Assembly (NCBI GenBank): GCA_036362985.1
Contig: JAYGXS010000005.1
Location: 56,320,985-56,384,984, forward strand
Reading direction: 5' to 3'
DNA from: Ligula intestinalis
Lineage: Eukaryota; Platyhelminthes; Cestoda; Diphyllobothriidea; Diphyllobothriidae
DNA length: 64,000 nucleotides
Part shown: positions 1-10,423 of the stretch, one piece after another
How positions within the stretch are numbered: the stretch's first letter is position 1
Layout: the number at the start of each line of letters is the position of its first letter
Position numbers and translations under genes: made by a program
The notes under the pieces: model-generated
Seen by the model: the letters and a program-made list of their open reading frames with translations, nothing else
What the model was told of the DNA's origin: nothing
The model's database searches: none

Positions 1-1715
1 CCTGCAACAATTGAACCCCCTAAATCTAAGGCTGAGCGTCATTCGTTCATGTTCTTCAGTATAGAATAGTTCGTATGCGGAAGCGACTAGGACCACGCCT
101 GATATGATGCACTGTAGTGGTTACATGATGCACCAAGTATGCTGGTTTCGCCGATACTCAGCCGCTGTATGGCACAGCAGCGAGGGGTTCGACTCACCAG
201 GGGCCCCGCAGAAGCTTCCATGTGATCTAGAGTATATACTGCAGTTATGATGTTGTTGCTTTGTGGTTTCGTCTGTGGTGACTCAGTCTGCTCAGACGAT
301 CATCGCGCGAGGGCTCAGGGCCGCTTACGAGTACACATGCGCTGGCCGTCTACGTCCGCCTGTCTGACCAATCACCTGTCAAGGCCACTCCAGACGCTGT
401 GACGATTCCCGCGGTCACTTCATTTCAGACAGCATACCGATTTAAGGTTGAGCTTTAACTGAACCATTGGCTTTCTCCTGCCGCCCTCTAATGCCTGGCT
501 TAGCCATGCCAGCTACAGCCGGCGACGCTGTTTTTAACCCGACCGTTGGCACGTACCTTATTCAATAAATTTATCTGTTCCTTCGCCATCCGTCCGCGCA
601 GTTAAGCGTGTGCCAAGGCTCACCAACGTCAATGAGTAAACATGCACTGGCCGCCTACGACCGTCCGCCTAGCCAATCCGTCTGACCAATCACCTGTCAA
701 GGCCAATTCACACAAAGGCCGCTCCAGACATCGTGGCATTTCCCGCGGTCACCTCCTTCAAGATGCGACGCGGTGGCCGGCGGTTGCTCGCTCGTCAGAC
801 AGCCGGTTTCCTTCTACATATTCTCCACTTTCTTCTGTACAGAATAAACCGTTCCTATTACTCTGGCCTCCCATCGTCTTCCCTTCTCCCAATGGACCGG
901 GTTAGGGTTAACTTACTTAATCCCTGTTGTGATACGCTAACTATGGGTAAATCACCTTGAACTAGGGCCGATGTGTGAAGACCGAAATTGGATAAATAGA
1001 CCGGAGTTTATCAGCCACATCGAGGTAACCGCGGATTTATCAAACTGTCAACAGGCAGCAAGTAGTAGTAGTTGCATGATGCATCACACGGGCAGGAGAG
1101 GTGCTGGCTAAAGACCCAGACACGAGTTTCGTTGATATTTTGCCACCGCATGGCACCGTGGACAGATATTAACAGTAATAACCCAGCACTAAGTATCGCC
1201 TTACCCCTGATGTGCTGCGGGTCTTAAAAATGCATTTACTCAGAATAGTATAAACCCGGATTCACACTCCTTGGCGATATCGAGGGGGTATAAGCTCCAG
1301 TGTTGACTTTAATCAACGTCACCTCTCACTAATATCAACATCAATAATAGTACCAGTACTGCTAACACTCAGCTACATTGCTAGTTAGTATTAGCACTAT
1401 CAGTCGCGGTCTCCTTGAGTATGTCTTGATACCTGCTGAAGGTGGTTGAGGGTAGGTAGTGCGGTAGTACCAGCGAAAAAGTCTACTGCCACTTATGACC
1501 AAGTTAAGCGGTGTTCTGGCTTGAATTGAAGAAAGCGGCATAGACCTGATCCCGTTTGGTCGTCTTGACTCTGTCTTGTCACCAGTTTTAAGAGGTTGGA
1601 GGTGGATAGTGTGGCAGACGGTTGCGCGTCTACAATCACTTAAATCTAATCCCGGACTCCAGTCACCCTCCCTGCCCCAACCCGTTTGGAGCACGATTAC
1701 GTTAGATAAACAGGG
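1..1715. repeat. non-coding repeat-rich stretch with an imperfect direct repeat
   Basis: No coding region is recognised. Positions 332-426 recur imperfectly at 637-755; the shared core runs from a GCTGGCC/ACTGGCC start through CTGACCAATCACCTGTCAAG to CCCGCGGTCAC. A second related pair lies at about 105-200 and 1070-1150 (ATGATGCA... followed by a GCCGCTGTATGGCAC / GCCACCGCATGGCAC box). The family is not recognised. The rest of the stretch shows nothing assignable. Confidence 0.5.
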
Positions 1716-1950
1716 CGCAAATTGCAGATTCACCTACAAGAACACAAAGCAGCAGCCCGGAGACTTGACCCAAATTCGCAGCTTGCAATCCACATCAGAG
1801 AGACTGGCCACAACTTCGATTTTCAATGGGCGACCATTTTAGGCCGGGGAACCTCAAAAGCGGAAAGACTAACGCTTGAGACATGGTACTCAGACGTCAA
1901 CTCTGCCAACAAGCACCTGGACCTCCCCGCGGTCCACAAAGTCCTACGCC
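1716..1950 (+). pseudogene. PLE GIY-YIG endonuclease, C-terminal half
   Basis: The frame beginning near 1722 reads LQEHKAAARRLDPNSQLAIH, then IRETGHNF, GRGTSKAERLTLETWYSD and a NSANKHLDLP tail. This is the pattern of the second half of the GIY-YIG endonuclease domain in Penelope-like elements: the EHK helix, the xHxxExGHxF motif, and the E(x)W...NRHIDLP ending. The N-terminal GIY and YIG residues upstream are not readable, so the copy is 5'-truncated or shifted out of frame near 1715. The frame stays open to 2138 but family resemblance ends near 1950. It is a relic, not a host gene. A hammerhead-like module follows at 2211-2247. Confidence 0.75.
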
Positions 1951-2787
1951 ATTACGTTTGTAAAAGACAGGACCTGGTCAAACCGAACCTAGAATTTGCA
2001 AACAAAGACGGCCTCGTGACGAAATCACCGGAAGAGAAAGCAGCATTACCAGCATCCTCTACCGTGGGGACGGAACACAACACTAATCACCGTCAAGTTT
2101 CGCCAAAATCTGCACGCAGGGCCAAGCAGCGAGCGTAAAAAAATCGGTCAGCCTATGGCCAACACATAGCCACAACTTTGAATTGCTGATCGATAAAGTC
2201 AGTTCTCGCTCTGATAAAGGATAGTCGGCCTACCTGTTCGAAACGTCAACAGAAAGGAAACACATTCCGGTGAGCAAACACGCTCTATGATTATAAGCCC
2301 GGAATTCTTACTTTTTCAAACTTGAGTGACAGACAAAACCAAGGACTTCCTCAGAAGGTGGCAAACTCTTTTGTCTCACAACGTCACACGAGGTAGACCT
2401 CAAAAACGAAATCCAAGGGATATTTTGGATCAAGGACCGCATGAAAAAAACGAGAACCACTGCAACCTGACTCTTATTCCAAACCAAGGAGCCAAATTAG
2501 CCCGTCAGCTGGCAGGTCTTGTTATTGTACAAGTTAACTGGCAGCCTTCCAATCTTTGACTTCTGCCAGGTCATGACGGGTCCAAACATGCTGATTTGCC
2601 ACAAGACATAAGAGCACCCAAATGTGATTTCCCTCTCGTGCACTAATTACCTCCTGCAGTGGACTGACGCTAAGTTCCGGCACACAGAGACGGCCTCCTC
2701 CGTCTAAGGCGTCACCCAAAGGCACGAACTGCAACAGCACGTTCGGTTCAACCCGACTGACTTATGCCATAGCCCACTACTGCTGAT
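1951..2787 (+). other. PLE 3' tail and unassigned sequence
   Basis: Downstream of the endonuclease relic no further protein is recognised. A short module at 2211-2247 (CTGATAA ... CGAAACGTC) matches the spacing of the hammerhead-like modules found after other PLE endonucleases in this window. The remainder to 2787 is unassigned. Confidence 0.4.
2211..2247 (+). ncRNA. hammerhead-like module, degenerate
   Basis: CTGATAA at 2211-2217 (one change from the hammerhead box CTGATGA) is followed at 2240-2247 by GAAACGTC. The stretch between them would be stem II but pairs poorly. It sits about 260 bp after a PLE GIY-YIG relic, as at other loci here. Probably a decayed copy. Confidence 0.3.
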
Positions 2788-2922
2788 GGCGCGTCTTTCT
2801 CTTCAACAAGCTAAAGCGACGCAGACCCCTTACGAGATGTCGGGGTAGACTCAGGTTGCACCCAACAACAGAGACCTGCAGATGACGTGCACGCTAATGG
2901 GAAGACGGGTGCAGACAGTCTG
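2788..2922 (+). repeat. 135-bp repeat block, copy 1
   Basis: The block from the TCTTTCTCTT stretch through GCTAAAGCG to GGGTGCAGACAGTCTG is repeated at 3464-3598, offset 676 bp, with few differences. The two copies flank a larger repeat unit, so the arrangement resembles a repeat with terminal direct repeats or a partial tandem duplication. No coding potential is seen. Confidence 0.7.
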
Positions 2923-3463
2923 CCCATGGCCGCACGGCCTAACGAGCAGCCTTAGCAAGCAATTAGCATGCAAGCCATAGCCGCACTCCAAGCAGGCTAC
3001 ACTGGCTAACGTACACAAGCCATCAATCAATCGATAATTCAGAATGCAAACTACAGTCAGCCGTTGAGTCATTAGCCAATCCACGAATGAGAGAGAATAT
3101 TCGCATTCCAGGTATGTCTATTGGTAAAGAAGACAAATGATCGAGCACTGTTGCTGTTTCTCCACCTCTGACGATGGTCTCCTGTAGGAGCTCGAAAGCT
3201 CAGGAAAAAATACATTTCATTCCAGTGCTCGATCTTTTGTCTTCTTTACCAATTAGCCAATCCTACCAGCGACCGTTTCAAGAGAGGAGCTGATTGGCTC
3301 AGTGGACATCGTGTTACACGGTTTGTTTTCCTAAATATGCTGTACCTATTACACTACAAGATTTCTGCTGTTGCACCCTTCTTGTCGTGTTCTTCCGTTG
3401 GAGACTCACACAAGGCGTTATTGGCGGTGAAATCTCGGCCTGGGCTTCCGTTACAACGTTGTT
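2923..3463 (+). repeat. dispersed repeat unit (second copy at 28.35-28.72 kb, reverse)
   Basis: Sequence around 2940-3070 and 3264-3460 matches, in reverse complement, the segment inserted in the MITE at about 28352-28722. Shared landmarks include AAACTACAGTCAGCC, GATTGGCTCAG, TTACACT.CAA and GGAGACTCACACAAG. Relative to that copy this one contains an extra 181-bp insertion at 3083-3263. No protein is recognised; short open frames here are incidental. Confidence 0.6.
3083..3263 (+). mobile_element. 181-bp hairpin insertion with 12-bp flanking direct repeat
   Basis: The direct repeat ATTAGCCAATCC at 3071-3082 recurs at 3252-3263, bracketing a segment absent from the related repeat at 28.4-28.7 kb. 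Inside, 3119-3150 (TTGGTAAAGAAGACAAA then GATCGAGCACTG) is the reverse complement of 3218-3251, giving a hairpin. The loop holds a hammerhead-like CTGACGA at 3168-3174, a CTCC/GGAG stem around TGTA, and GAAA at 3194-3197. It resembles a short non-autonomous element carrying a PLE-type terminal module. Confidence 0.6.
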
Positions 3464-3598
3464 GGTCCGCTTTTCTCTTTAACACGCTAAAGCGGCGCAG
3501 ACCGCTTACGAGATGTCGGAGTAGACTCAGGTTGCACCCAAAAACAGAGACCTGAAGATGACGTGCACGCTAATTGGAAGACGGGTGCAGACAGTCTG
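3464..3598 (+). repeat. 135-bp repeat block, copy 2
   Basis: Second copy of the block at 2788-2922, same orientation, containing GCTAAAGCGGCGCAGACC and ending in GCAGACAGTCTG. Confidence 0.7.
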
Positions 3599-3786
3599 TT
3601 GGTGACCGCGCACTCAGGCAAGAGGTTTCGCTAAGTAAGCACCACTGGCTGCAAAATAAGCTTACAGATCAGGAAATAGCGTCAGTGTCGCTTGTGAAAG
3701 ATTCGAGGAGTTAAAAAATAATACAGAGACGGTGAAACCGTTGATATGAGAGTGGCGAATCGGAGGTAACTGCAAATAAAAAATTT
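3599..3786. other. short unassigned spacer
   Basis: Nothing recognised. Its right end supplies the 8-bp duplication AAAAATTT (3779-3786) that flanks the adjoining MITE. Confidence 0.3.
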
Positions 3787-4343
3787 GGCAACAGTAGTTT
3801 AAGTAGTGCACCTAGTCCCAGCATTTTGTCCGGCAGAAACGGTGGTTATAGGGTTTTATGGGTGTGGAATTAGGATAGGCAGTAGAATATACTTTAATAA
3901 CTGTTATATGCATTTATATTTTGTTGTGTTGAGAAATGTTGTTGATTTACATCTGTAGATTTTCCTAATCTGTATAATCGTTTAACGTATTGCGGAAAAA
4001 ACCGGTTATCAAAATATAGGCATCTTGATATTCCGGAAAAAATGGAAATGGTGGTTAGGAGGTCATCTACTTCAACTTACCTGAGGGCAAACTTATCGTT
4101 CTGGAGTTAGCTTAGTATAGCCCGCTGCACAAAGCGGCGCGCTACCTTCAATTTGCATGCGGAACAACTTACTCCCAGCAGACGCGGAAAACAAATTCAA
4201 CTTCATTTTCCACTTACTTCTACATATTCCGTTCACTGTGTATCCTATTTCCCCGCCCCTCAGGCCCCAAAAACCACCGTTTCTATAGGAGAAAATGCTG
4301 GGACTAGGGGAATATGAGGTGCACTACTTAAACTAATTATGCC
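3787..4343 (-). mobile_element. MITE copy 1 (GGCAACAGTAG family, 557 bp)
   Basis: Terminal inverted repeats begin GGCAACAGTAGTTTAAGTAG at 3787 and end in the complementary GTGCACTACTTAAACTA...GCC at 4343. The TIRs extend roughly 80 bp to the GGTGGTTATAGGGTTTT / AAAACC...ACCACCG boxes. The exact 8-bp direct repeat AAAAATTT flanks the element (3779-3786 and 4344-4351). There is no transposase frame, so it is non-autonomous. The interior lies in reverse orientation relative to the four other copies. An 8-bp duplication is typical of hAT-type, and also P-type, transposition; superfamily assignment is inference. Confidence 0.85.
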
Positions 4344-4351
4344 AAAAATTT

Positions 4352-5582
4352 GAACTTACGTCCAGCATGACTAATTTAACCTTGTATTTAAAAAAACAAA
4401 TCCCACAGTCGCATGTTGGCAAAACGTCAAAACAATTCATCCACTGACCTCCATGAGGTTGCACTTTTAAATCTGTGCTTAATAAGATGCGTGGCACTTC
4501 TGGAAAAACGCCGAGACTTGGCGACTCACGCACGGACGGGCCTATGTACAAATCGTAAGAACGCGTAAGCTACCCGAGCATTTGAGGAGGTGTTGACGCC
4601 TGAAGTCTAATGGCGTAGTCGACAAAACATTAGTAATACCGACATTCAAAGTTGGCAGGGATGGGGGAACAGGGTGACCGATTACATTAGATGAGGACCT
4701 TGCGGCACACACGAAACCTATGAATCTAAAAAAAAGTGCATGTGACTTTTAGTCACACAACATTGGCATAGTAAGGAATGACGGACGGCTAATTGCAACA
4801 GACGTGTTTTACGATACCCTGACACCGCCAAAACGCTTCCTCTGTTCAGATTTGAGGGCTCTGTCCCACTGCTAACCACGGAAGTAACTATGTCCTTCTA
4901 ATCTGTATCCGAAACACTGCCCCGACTGTTTGAGTTCTCAGAATTGTCCAGAAAGGTTTGGAGCAGTAGGTAGGGTTACCACGCAGGTAATCGTTCTTAG
5001 TAGCAATGTGCTGCCGGTGCTTACGGACCCATACTCGGTGATGGCAGAGTTCTGTATTGAAAAAATGCCTGGCAGAACACCGAGCGATCTGCGACAGATG
5101 TCTGATCCAACTGAATATGGTTTGAAGGGAATTCGGGTTTCCGTTTCAATTAAGGCCTGTCAGCCAGTGACCAGGGCAGCTGCTAGGGTTGTAACATCAA
5201 TATTTAATTTGATGGGCTGTAACGAAAAACGTTAACCGATAGTTTGGCTGCAGCAAACAACGAGGTCAACGAGGACTGCCGCAAACTTGCGCAGCATCTG
5301 CCTCACACACCCCGTCCGCGTAGCAACTGCAGAACAGAGTCAACGCTGCCGGAAGTGGGCGTGGGCGCAGTGGCTGACACAGTTACACAACTTGACAAAG
5401 GGGTGTCACACGGTTGACCTGTGTGGCCTAAATCAATACAGGCCCGGCTTCATTCGGTGAAGTTAGAGTCGCTGGCACAATGGGAAGGAACAGGACTGCA
5501 CTGACCCGTCGAGCAGCAACAGTAAACGCGGCGATAATAGGTGGAATAAGTTACTACTCTCATAGGGCAAAGTATTTTTGTA
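4352..5582. other. unassigned intergenic or intronic stretch
   Basis: No recognised protein or repeat. An open frame at 4930-5235 (+) was examined and carries no family motif. Composition resembles the rest of the window. Confidence 0.3.
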
Positions 5583-5715
5583 AATATTCCAATATTTAAG
5601 CTGAAAAGTCAGTTTAGTTCGGCAAACATGGTTTCGGCAACTCTTCATCAGGCCAACAACGTTGGAGAACAATCAAAGTTTAAAAGGGTGTGAAAAATCA
5701 ATAATTGTCTGACGT
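5583..5715 (-). repeat. PLE terminal segment, reverse orientation
   Basis: Read on the minus strand, this contains CTGATGA (complement of 5645-5651), a short AGAGTTGC interval and GAAA (complement of 5632-5635), then CATGTTTGCC. The same module recurs at 14.3, 15.1, 41.6, 41.7 and 44.2 kb. It abuts the palindrome and the PLE reverse transcriptase, so it is read as an inverted terminal repeat of that element. Confidence 0.6.
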
Positions 5716-6040
5716 AGGCGCCCATTGGCCACTGCGGATTATGTCGGTCTGCGCAAGTAGGCGAGATCGGCGTGTTGGGTTAGGTTGTGGGCATTGGTCA
5801 GTTGCATATAGTAATCACCGTCATTTGTATGGAGCGAGCTAATACAAACCCTTTCTCTTCTGTGGCTGACGCCAGATGACGTTAGCACATCGCTTTCACC
5901 CACTAGTGACAGTCGCTCGCTCCATACAAATAACGGTGATTACTATATGCAACTGACCAATACTCAAAACCTAACCCAACACGCCGATCTCGCCTACTTA
6001 TGCAGCCTGACATAACCCGCAGTGGCCAATCGGCGCCCAA
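5716..6040. repeat. near-perfect palindrome heading the PLE
   Basis: The left arm 5716-5841 (GACGTAGGCGCCCATTGGCC ... ATGGAGCGAG) is matched by the reverse complement of 5912-6040 (CTCGCTCCAT ... GGCCAATCGGCGCCC), with about 70 bp of loop. The arms differ at only a few bases over some 125 bp. PLEs often carry terminal repeats in inverted orientation; this one lies immediately upstream of the reverse transcriptase coding region. Confidence 0.85.
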
Positions 6041-6600
6041 GGTCCGCTCATCAACACAATTCTTGGGGAATCTTAAAGGGGTAGGTCTCCTGCCAAGTGA
6101 TATAATTGTTTCCTTCGATGTCACGTCTCTTTTTACTTCTATACCTCAGGATCTGGCAGTGGAGGCTGTGGACCTACTCCTACGAAGCAAACACGATGAA
6201 ACGGAGAATCGCCTTAGACGTGCCCAAATCCTACAGCTCTTAAAGTTCTGTCTGAGGACATACTTCACGTTTTACGAAACAATCTACGACCAGGTGAAGG
6301 GGACACCAACGGGTTCACCGATTTCGGGACTTATAGCCGAAGCGATCCTACAACGGCCGGAGTCACTGGTTTTCCAACACCACAAACCGAAATTCTGGAC
6401 GCGGTATATGGATGACACCTTCGTCATCATCGAACGGGATCAGGTGCTCACGGTCCAGGAACGTCTCAACAGCGTCTTCCCGGACATCTAATTCGCGATG
6501 GAGGAGGAAGAGAGCAACCAGCTGGCCTTCCTCGATGTCTTCGTCTGCCGCAAAGATTGTTGTTGTCTAAAGACTAAAGTATACAGTAAAGCGACAAACA
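6041..6600 (+). pseudogene. PLE reverse transcriptase domain (near intact, disabled)
   Basis: The frame 6000-6491 reads, after residue 30, a Penelope-type RT. It has VSFDVTSLFTSIP with the motif A aspartate at residue 40, VKGTPTGSPISGLIAEAIL (motif B, residues 99-117) and RYMDDTFVI with the catalytic YMDD at 136-139. The frame stops at 6491 (TAA after PDI); the same frame resumes at 6498 with the thumb motif EEEESNQLAFLDVFVCRK. The first 10-15 codons come from the palindrome, so the natural start lies elsewhere. The enzyme would copy element RNA onto nicked DNA. It is the best-preserved RT in the window, but the in-frame stop means it is not functional as written. Confidence 0.9.
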
Positions 6601-7200
6601 CGATGCAAGTACAGAATTACAACAGCAACCACCCGATCAGCCACAAACACAGTTGCATGAGGACGCTCTATCGGCGTGTTGAAACGCACTGCAGTGAGCC
6701 AGAAGATAAAGTTGCCGGGGTGCAATACCTTAGACGGTTATTCAGAAAAAATGGTTACCCACGCAACTTCATCCACCGGCGCTTGCGCAAACGAGATTGC
6801 CAACAGTCACACGGACCCGAAAATTTGGCGAGCGATCCCATACGTCAAAAACGTATCGGAAGCTGTCGGCCGCCTACTCGCATCACTTGGAGTTGGAATT
6901 GTACACAGGCCGGAAGCAACCCTAAGGCGTCAGATCATGAAACCGAAAGACCCCCTGACACGGCAAGAAACATCGCGAGTTGTCTACAGGATCTAGTGCA
7001 GTTGCGGGCAAAGCAACTACGTCGGATAAACTGGCATGCTTGTCAAAACGCGAATTGCCCAACACGCTGCAGCATTTAGGCGAAATGATGCCAATTCTCA
7101 AGTTTCGGCTCATTCGACGAGACCCGGCCACACGTTCAAATATGATGAGGCCGAAATTTTTGCAAGAGGTGACAATCGAGTGAGCCGAGAATTATTTTAG
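6601..7200 (+). pseudogene. PLE linker and GIY-YIG endonuclease, frameshifted
   Basis: The RT thumb runs to about 6800 in one frame (NSNHPISHKHSCMRTLYRR) and the linker continues in another frame at 6676-6996 (IPYVKNVSEAVGRLL, then EATLRRQIMKPKD and SRVVYRI), where it meets a stop. The GIY-YIG domain follows: VYRI, CSCGQSNYVG, then frame-shifted TRIAQHAAA and RPGHTFKYDEAEIFARGDNR near 7100-7180. The order RT, linker and GIY-YIG is diagnostic of endonuclease-bearing PLEs. At least two frame changes and one stop disable it. The endonuclease would nick the genomic target for priming. Confidence 0.85.
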
Positions 7201-7590
7201 TCATGGTTCACGGGCCCTCAATCCATCAACAAATGCAACACTGATTTACCCAATCCATATTCAATGTTGAGACTAAATTTGGCCAAAGCAAATCGCCATT
7301 CGGGGAACAGACGGGCCAGCACATCATCTTATGCCAACACCGCAAGGCCGGATGTCATGGCTGACGCGACAAATCAGAATACACCCAGGATATTTATCAA
7401 TTTTTTCTGCACGTTTAAATTTTACGGCGGAACCCTATGCACAGACAAACTGTTTCTGCTACTTTTCTGTGAGTAAGTCTTTGAAGATGAATCCGCGACG
7501 GATATCGAAACGTCAGGCAAATAAACATAGTGTCCCAGCGATCGAGTTGTCTTCTACTTCTCAATTATCGATTTTTATACACGTTTAAAC
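7201..7590 (+). mobile_element. PLE 3' tail with hammerhead-like end module
   Basis: The C-terminal tail of the PLE continues (FTGPQSINKCN near 7210-7240) into non-coding sequence. ACGGGCCAGCACATCATCTT at 7311 recurs at about 48623 as another tail relic. The module at 7481-7514 carries GATGA, a perfect ATCCG/CGGAT stem (7491-7495 with 7499-7503) and GAAACGTC. It is followed by AGGCAAATAAAC and CCCAGCGATCG, which closely match the 31.3-kb copy. Confidence 0.65.
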
Positions 7591-7879
7591 TTAAATTGTT
7601 CTGCAACGTTACTGGCCTAAGGAATAGTTGCCGAAAACATGTTTGCCAGATTAAATAGACTTTATATTTTTGTTGGTCTTCCACGCCTACACCTATTTCT
7701 GTGATATACCTTGAGAAAAGGACGTATTTTAAGAGATTAAAAGTTGAAAGATTAGCATTTAGTGTCGATGTTTTCGTTGAAAGAACCTACCCATCTAAAT
7801 GCTCGCAAGACCACAAGCATACTTAAAATAAACCTTTTGAAAAAGACTATATTGCTATTAGTGTTGCTGTTACCGTTTT
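7591..7879 (+). repeat. fragment of the second PLE terminal family
   Basis: CTGCAACGTTACTGGCCTAA at about 7601, followed by ATAGTTGCCGAAAACATG and TTTGCCAGA, matches the terminal module found at 5.6 and 41.8 kb, with the CTGATGA box mutated to CTAAGGA. The remainder to the MITE at 7880 is unassigned. Confidence 0.45.
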
Positions 7880-8400
7880 GGCAAAATAGTTTAAGTAGCG
7901 CACGTCATATACCCCTAGTCCCAGAAGTTTTTTCTACGGAAACAGTGGTTATAGGGTTTTGGGCAATTTTTAGAAGTGTAAAATGAATAAAATGAATAAA
8001 ATGTAGTCGAATATGTTTCCCGCGGCCGTTGAGAGCAAGTTGTTCCACATGTAAATTAGAGGTGAGCGCGGCACTTCGGGCCGCAGGCTACACTAATCAA
8101 ACTCCAGAACGGTAAATTTGACCTCAGGTAAGTTGAAATAGACGATCTTCTAACCACCATTTCCATTTTTTGGGAATTTCAAGAAACCTGCATTTAGATA
8201 ACCGTTTTTTTCCACAATAACTAAGCAGATCAACAACATTCCGAAATTCAATAAAGTAAACATGCATATAGCAGTTAGTAAAGTATATTCCAGTGCCTAT
8301 CCTAAGTCCCCACCCATAAAACCCCTATAACCACCGTTCCCGCAGGACAAAATGCTGACAGTAGGGATCAATGAGGTGCGCTACATAAACTACTGTTGCC
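7880..8400 (+). mobile_element. MITE copy 2 (521 bp)
   Basis: It starts GGCAAAATAGTTTAAGTAG and ends in CTACATAAACTACTGTTGCC. Internal landmarks are CCCCTAGTCCCAG, GGTTATAGGGTTTT, GAACGGTAA and CTTCTAACCACCATTTCC. Flanking octamers do not match, so the target duplication is lost or mutated. No coding capacity. Confidence 0.8.
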
Positions 8401-9629
8401 CGATTATAATACACATGGACGGATTGACGTCTTCCGCGAGGACAAACATCGCTCTCAAATATAACTATGATGCTTTTCAGGAGAACAAAAAACCATTTCG
8501 TTAGCTTATACAAGTGCCTATGAAACGTGCGTTGACTGCCTGGCAAAGACGATTGAAGGGTAGCAGGCGGTGACCCCTCCTACTGCGTTGCATTACTTTT
8601 GATTATTCTGCTTGAAGAAATACGCAAATAGTGTGTCGACGACGACGCTTTATGAGTTACGGTCGATATTATACTTTCCAAAGCCTGTACGAGCTTGCAT
8701 GAAAATGACTTCGAAGATCGGTTCTTCGCTCTTTCCCAGGCTTTCCCCGAAAACTTAGCGAGGCGATAATGTGAACCTGACTTTTCACCACAATGACCTG
8801 CTATGAAAAATTCAGACTCAGCAACAAGTAAACGACGAAAGACTTCAAGAGGCTGGATTAAGTAGGTCAGTAGAGTCCCCGCCTAATCACCGAGAAATAT
8901 TTTACGACCGGAATGTCCTCCAAAATAATGGTTTAGCAATTTTCACTTACATTGCGTCTTTAAGGTCAACACCAGTTCGTTCACATGAGCATTCAAATGA
9001 CACTCACATTAAAAATCCTCTTTTAATTTTCGTGAGATATGCTCGGGCATGAAAAAAGAGGCAAATCAGAGCACAGTGTAGTAGAATAAACCCCACCGAC
9101 TGGCATGCAGCTTGTACCTAAAGCACGATTTTTTTTAATGACGCCTCGTCGGGACACTACTGCTGGTGTGCAATTCAAGAAGAATGCATGGGATAGCATC
9201 CTGTCTGATGTGAGAAAAAAAAGGTTTAAACGAAAGCTAGACTAGCAGCAGCTAAGCCAGACGGGGAAGAGTGAGCACACAGCATTGGCACTAACAGTAG
9301 AGAGTCAATTTGTACATAACAGCGTTGAAACCGTGAAACACTCTTCTGAATATACCTTATCTTTGGGGGTCAACCTGGTCCAGGGTTTGTCACTTCGTCG
9401 ATCGTAGGCGTCAGCTTCGGTTACTTCGACGTAGTCATTGAACCGGAGAATACGCCGAGATCGCAATTCAGCCACCGTAGGCCGAAAAGACAGCTAGAAA
9501 AGAGGAGGATGAAAAAAAGGCTAGTTGAGGAATCTTGACCAACAAACGGCCAAAAGGGTGCCTGGACACCGACGGCCAGGCGGGAGAACACAAGGGGGGG
9601 AGAGGGTCAGGAATGTAAAAAAAACATAC
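8401..9629. other. unassigned, probably intron of the PHACTR-like gene
   Basis: No repeat family or protein recognised. The exon with the third C-terminal RPEL motif expected downstream of 9630 was sought on the minus strand here and in the remaining sequence to position 1 and was not found. Confidence 0.3.
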
Positions 9630-9691
9630 ATTGCGGGAGAGGACACGTTTCTTCTCCTCCTTTTCCTTTCTTCGAGCTTCTTCAGTGTCAG
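9630..9691 (-). CDS. PHACTR: PHACTR-like gene, short charged exon
   Basis: On the minus strand a strong acceptor (TTTTTTCTGTCTTTCAG) precedes a 62-base exon ending in the donor GTATGT at 9629. Joined to the preceding exon's single leftover G, the first codon becomes GCT. The exon then reads DTEEARRKEKEEKKRVLSRN with no leftover base. A Glu/Lys-rich linker is what lies between the second and third C-terminal RPEL motifs in PHACTR proteins. The phase match with 11719-11178, good splice signals and position support it. The next exon should start in phase 0 and carry the last RPEL; none is visible in the window. Confidence 0.8.
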
Positions 9692-10423
9692 CTGAAAGAC
9701 AGAAAAAAAGGAAGCTTTTACCCAAGCGTCACAAAAAATGTGTGTTTATTGTGACAACACCTGTAGGGATCCCTAGAGGGAATCGCCACACGTACAGATA
9801 AAGCCGCGACTGACTTGTCGCCTCCCTGTGATCCTGAATCCACGTCATGTTATAAAGCTGCCAGAATAGTGAACAAAGGGGGCAGGGGAATTCGCGGGAC
9901 CGATGCAAACATCCGTTGGGAAATCCACGCAGTAAAAAATGATGAAATATCTAACCACTGTCAAAGCTGTGAAAGACTACGTTTCAGATCTTCCACTCCC
10001 CTTTTCAACGATCTTGCCAGTTTTTTCTCTGTTCAGGATATAAATAGAATAAAACCACGGACTGTGGGCGAGATTTATTAGGCATAAAGTCTTTGCCACG
10101 CTGTGAATACCAACAAGGTGGACGATGAATCACAGAGAGACAGAGAGAGAGAGTTATATTTGCGCACTGTCGGCCAAATAGAATGAATCATAAGAGGCCT
10201 TTTGGGGTGGGTGGCGTTTCCGCGGCATTTGAAGTACGAGGACAAGCAGTCATTTCAGGGCACCACAATTCAGGAAAACTATTGAAACACTTTTTTCAGT
10301 ACTTAAAACCGCCAGCAAACGTCTTCCCTATAGGTACACGCGACGGAACCAAATGCTGGAAACAGAAAAGATGAAAACCCACAGAAAAAACGAATCACCA
10401 GGTTCGTTACAACTGTTGGTCTG
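9692..10423. other. intron sequence with a GA microsatellite
   Basis: Part of the 1486-base intron 11177-9692. A short AG/GA run lies at about 10133-10153. Open frames at 9815-10081 and 10183-10374 (+) show no family motif and are left out. Confidence 0.5.

Noticed and set aside
4930..5235. 101-codon plus-strand frame as a gene
   Set aside because: No family motif, no splice context and no upstream signal.
5716..6040. CRISPR or terminator hairpin
   Set aside because: A single inverted repeat beside a PLE in eukaryotic DNA; no spacer array.
7872..8408. 8-bp target duplication for MITE copy 2
   Set aside because: ACCGTTTT and CGATTATA do not match.
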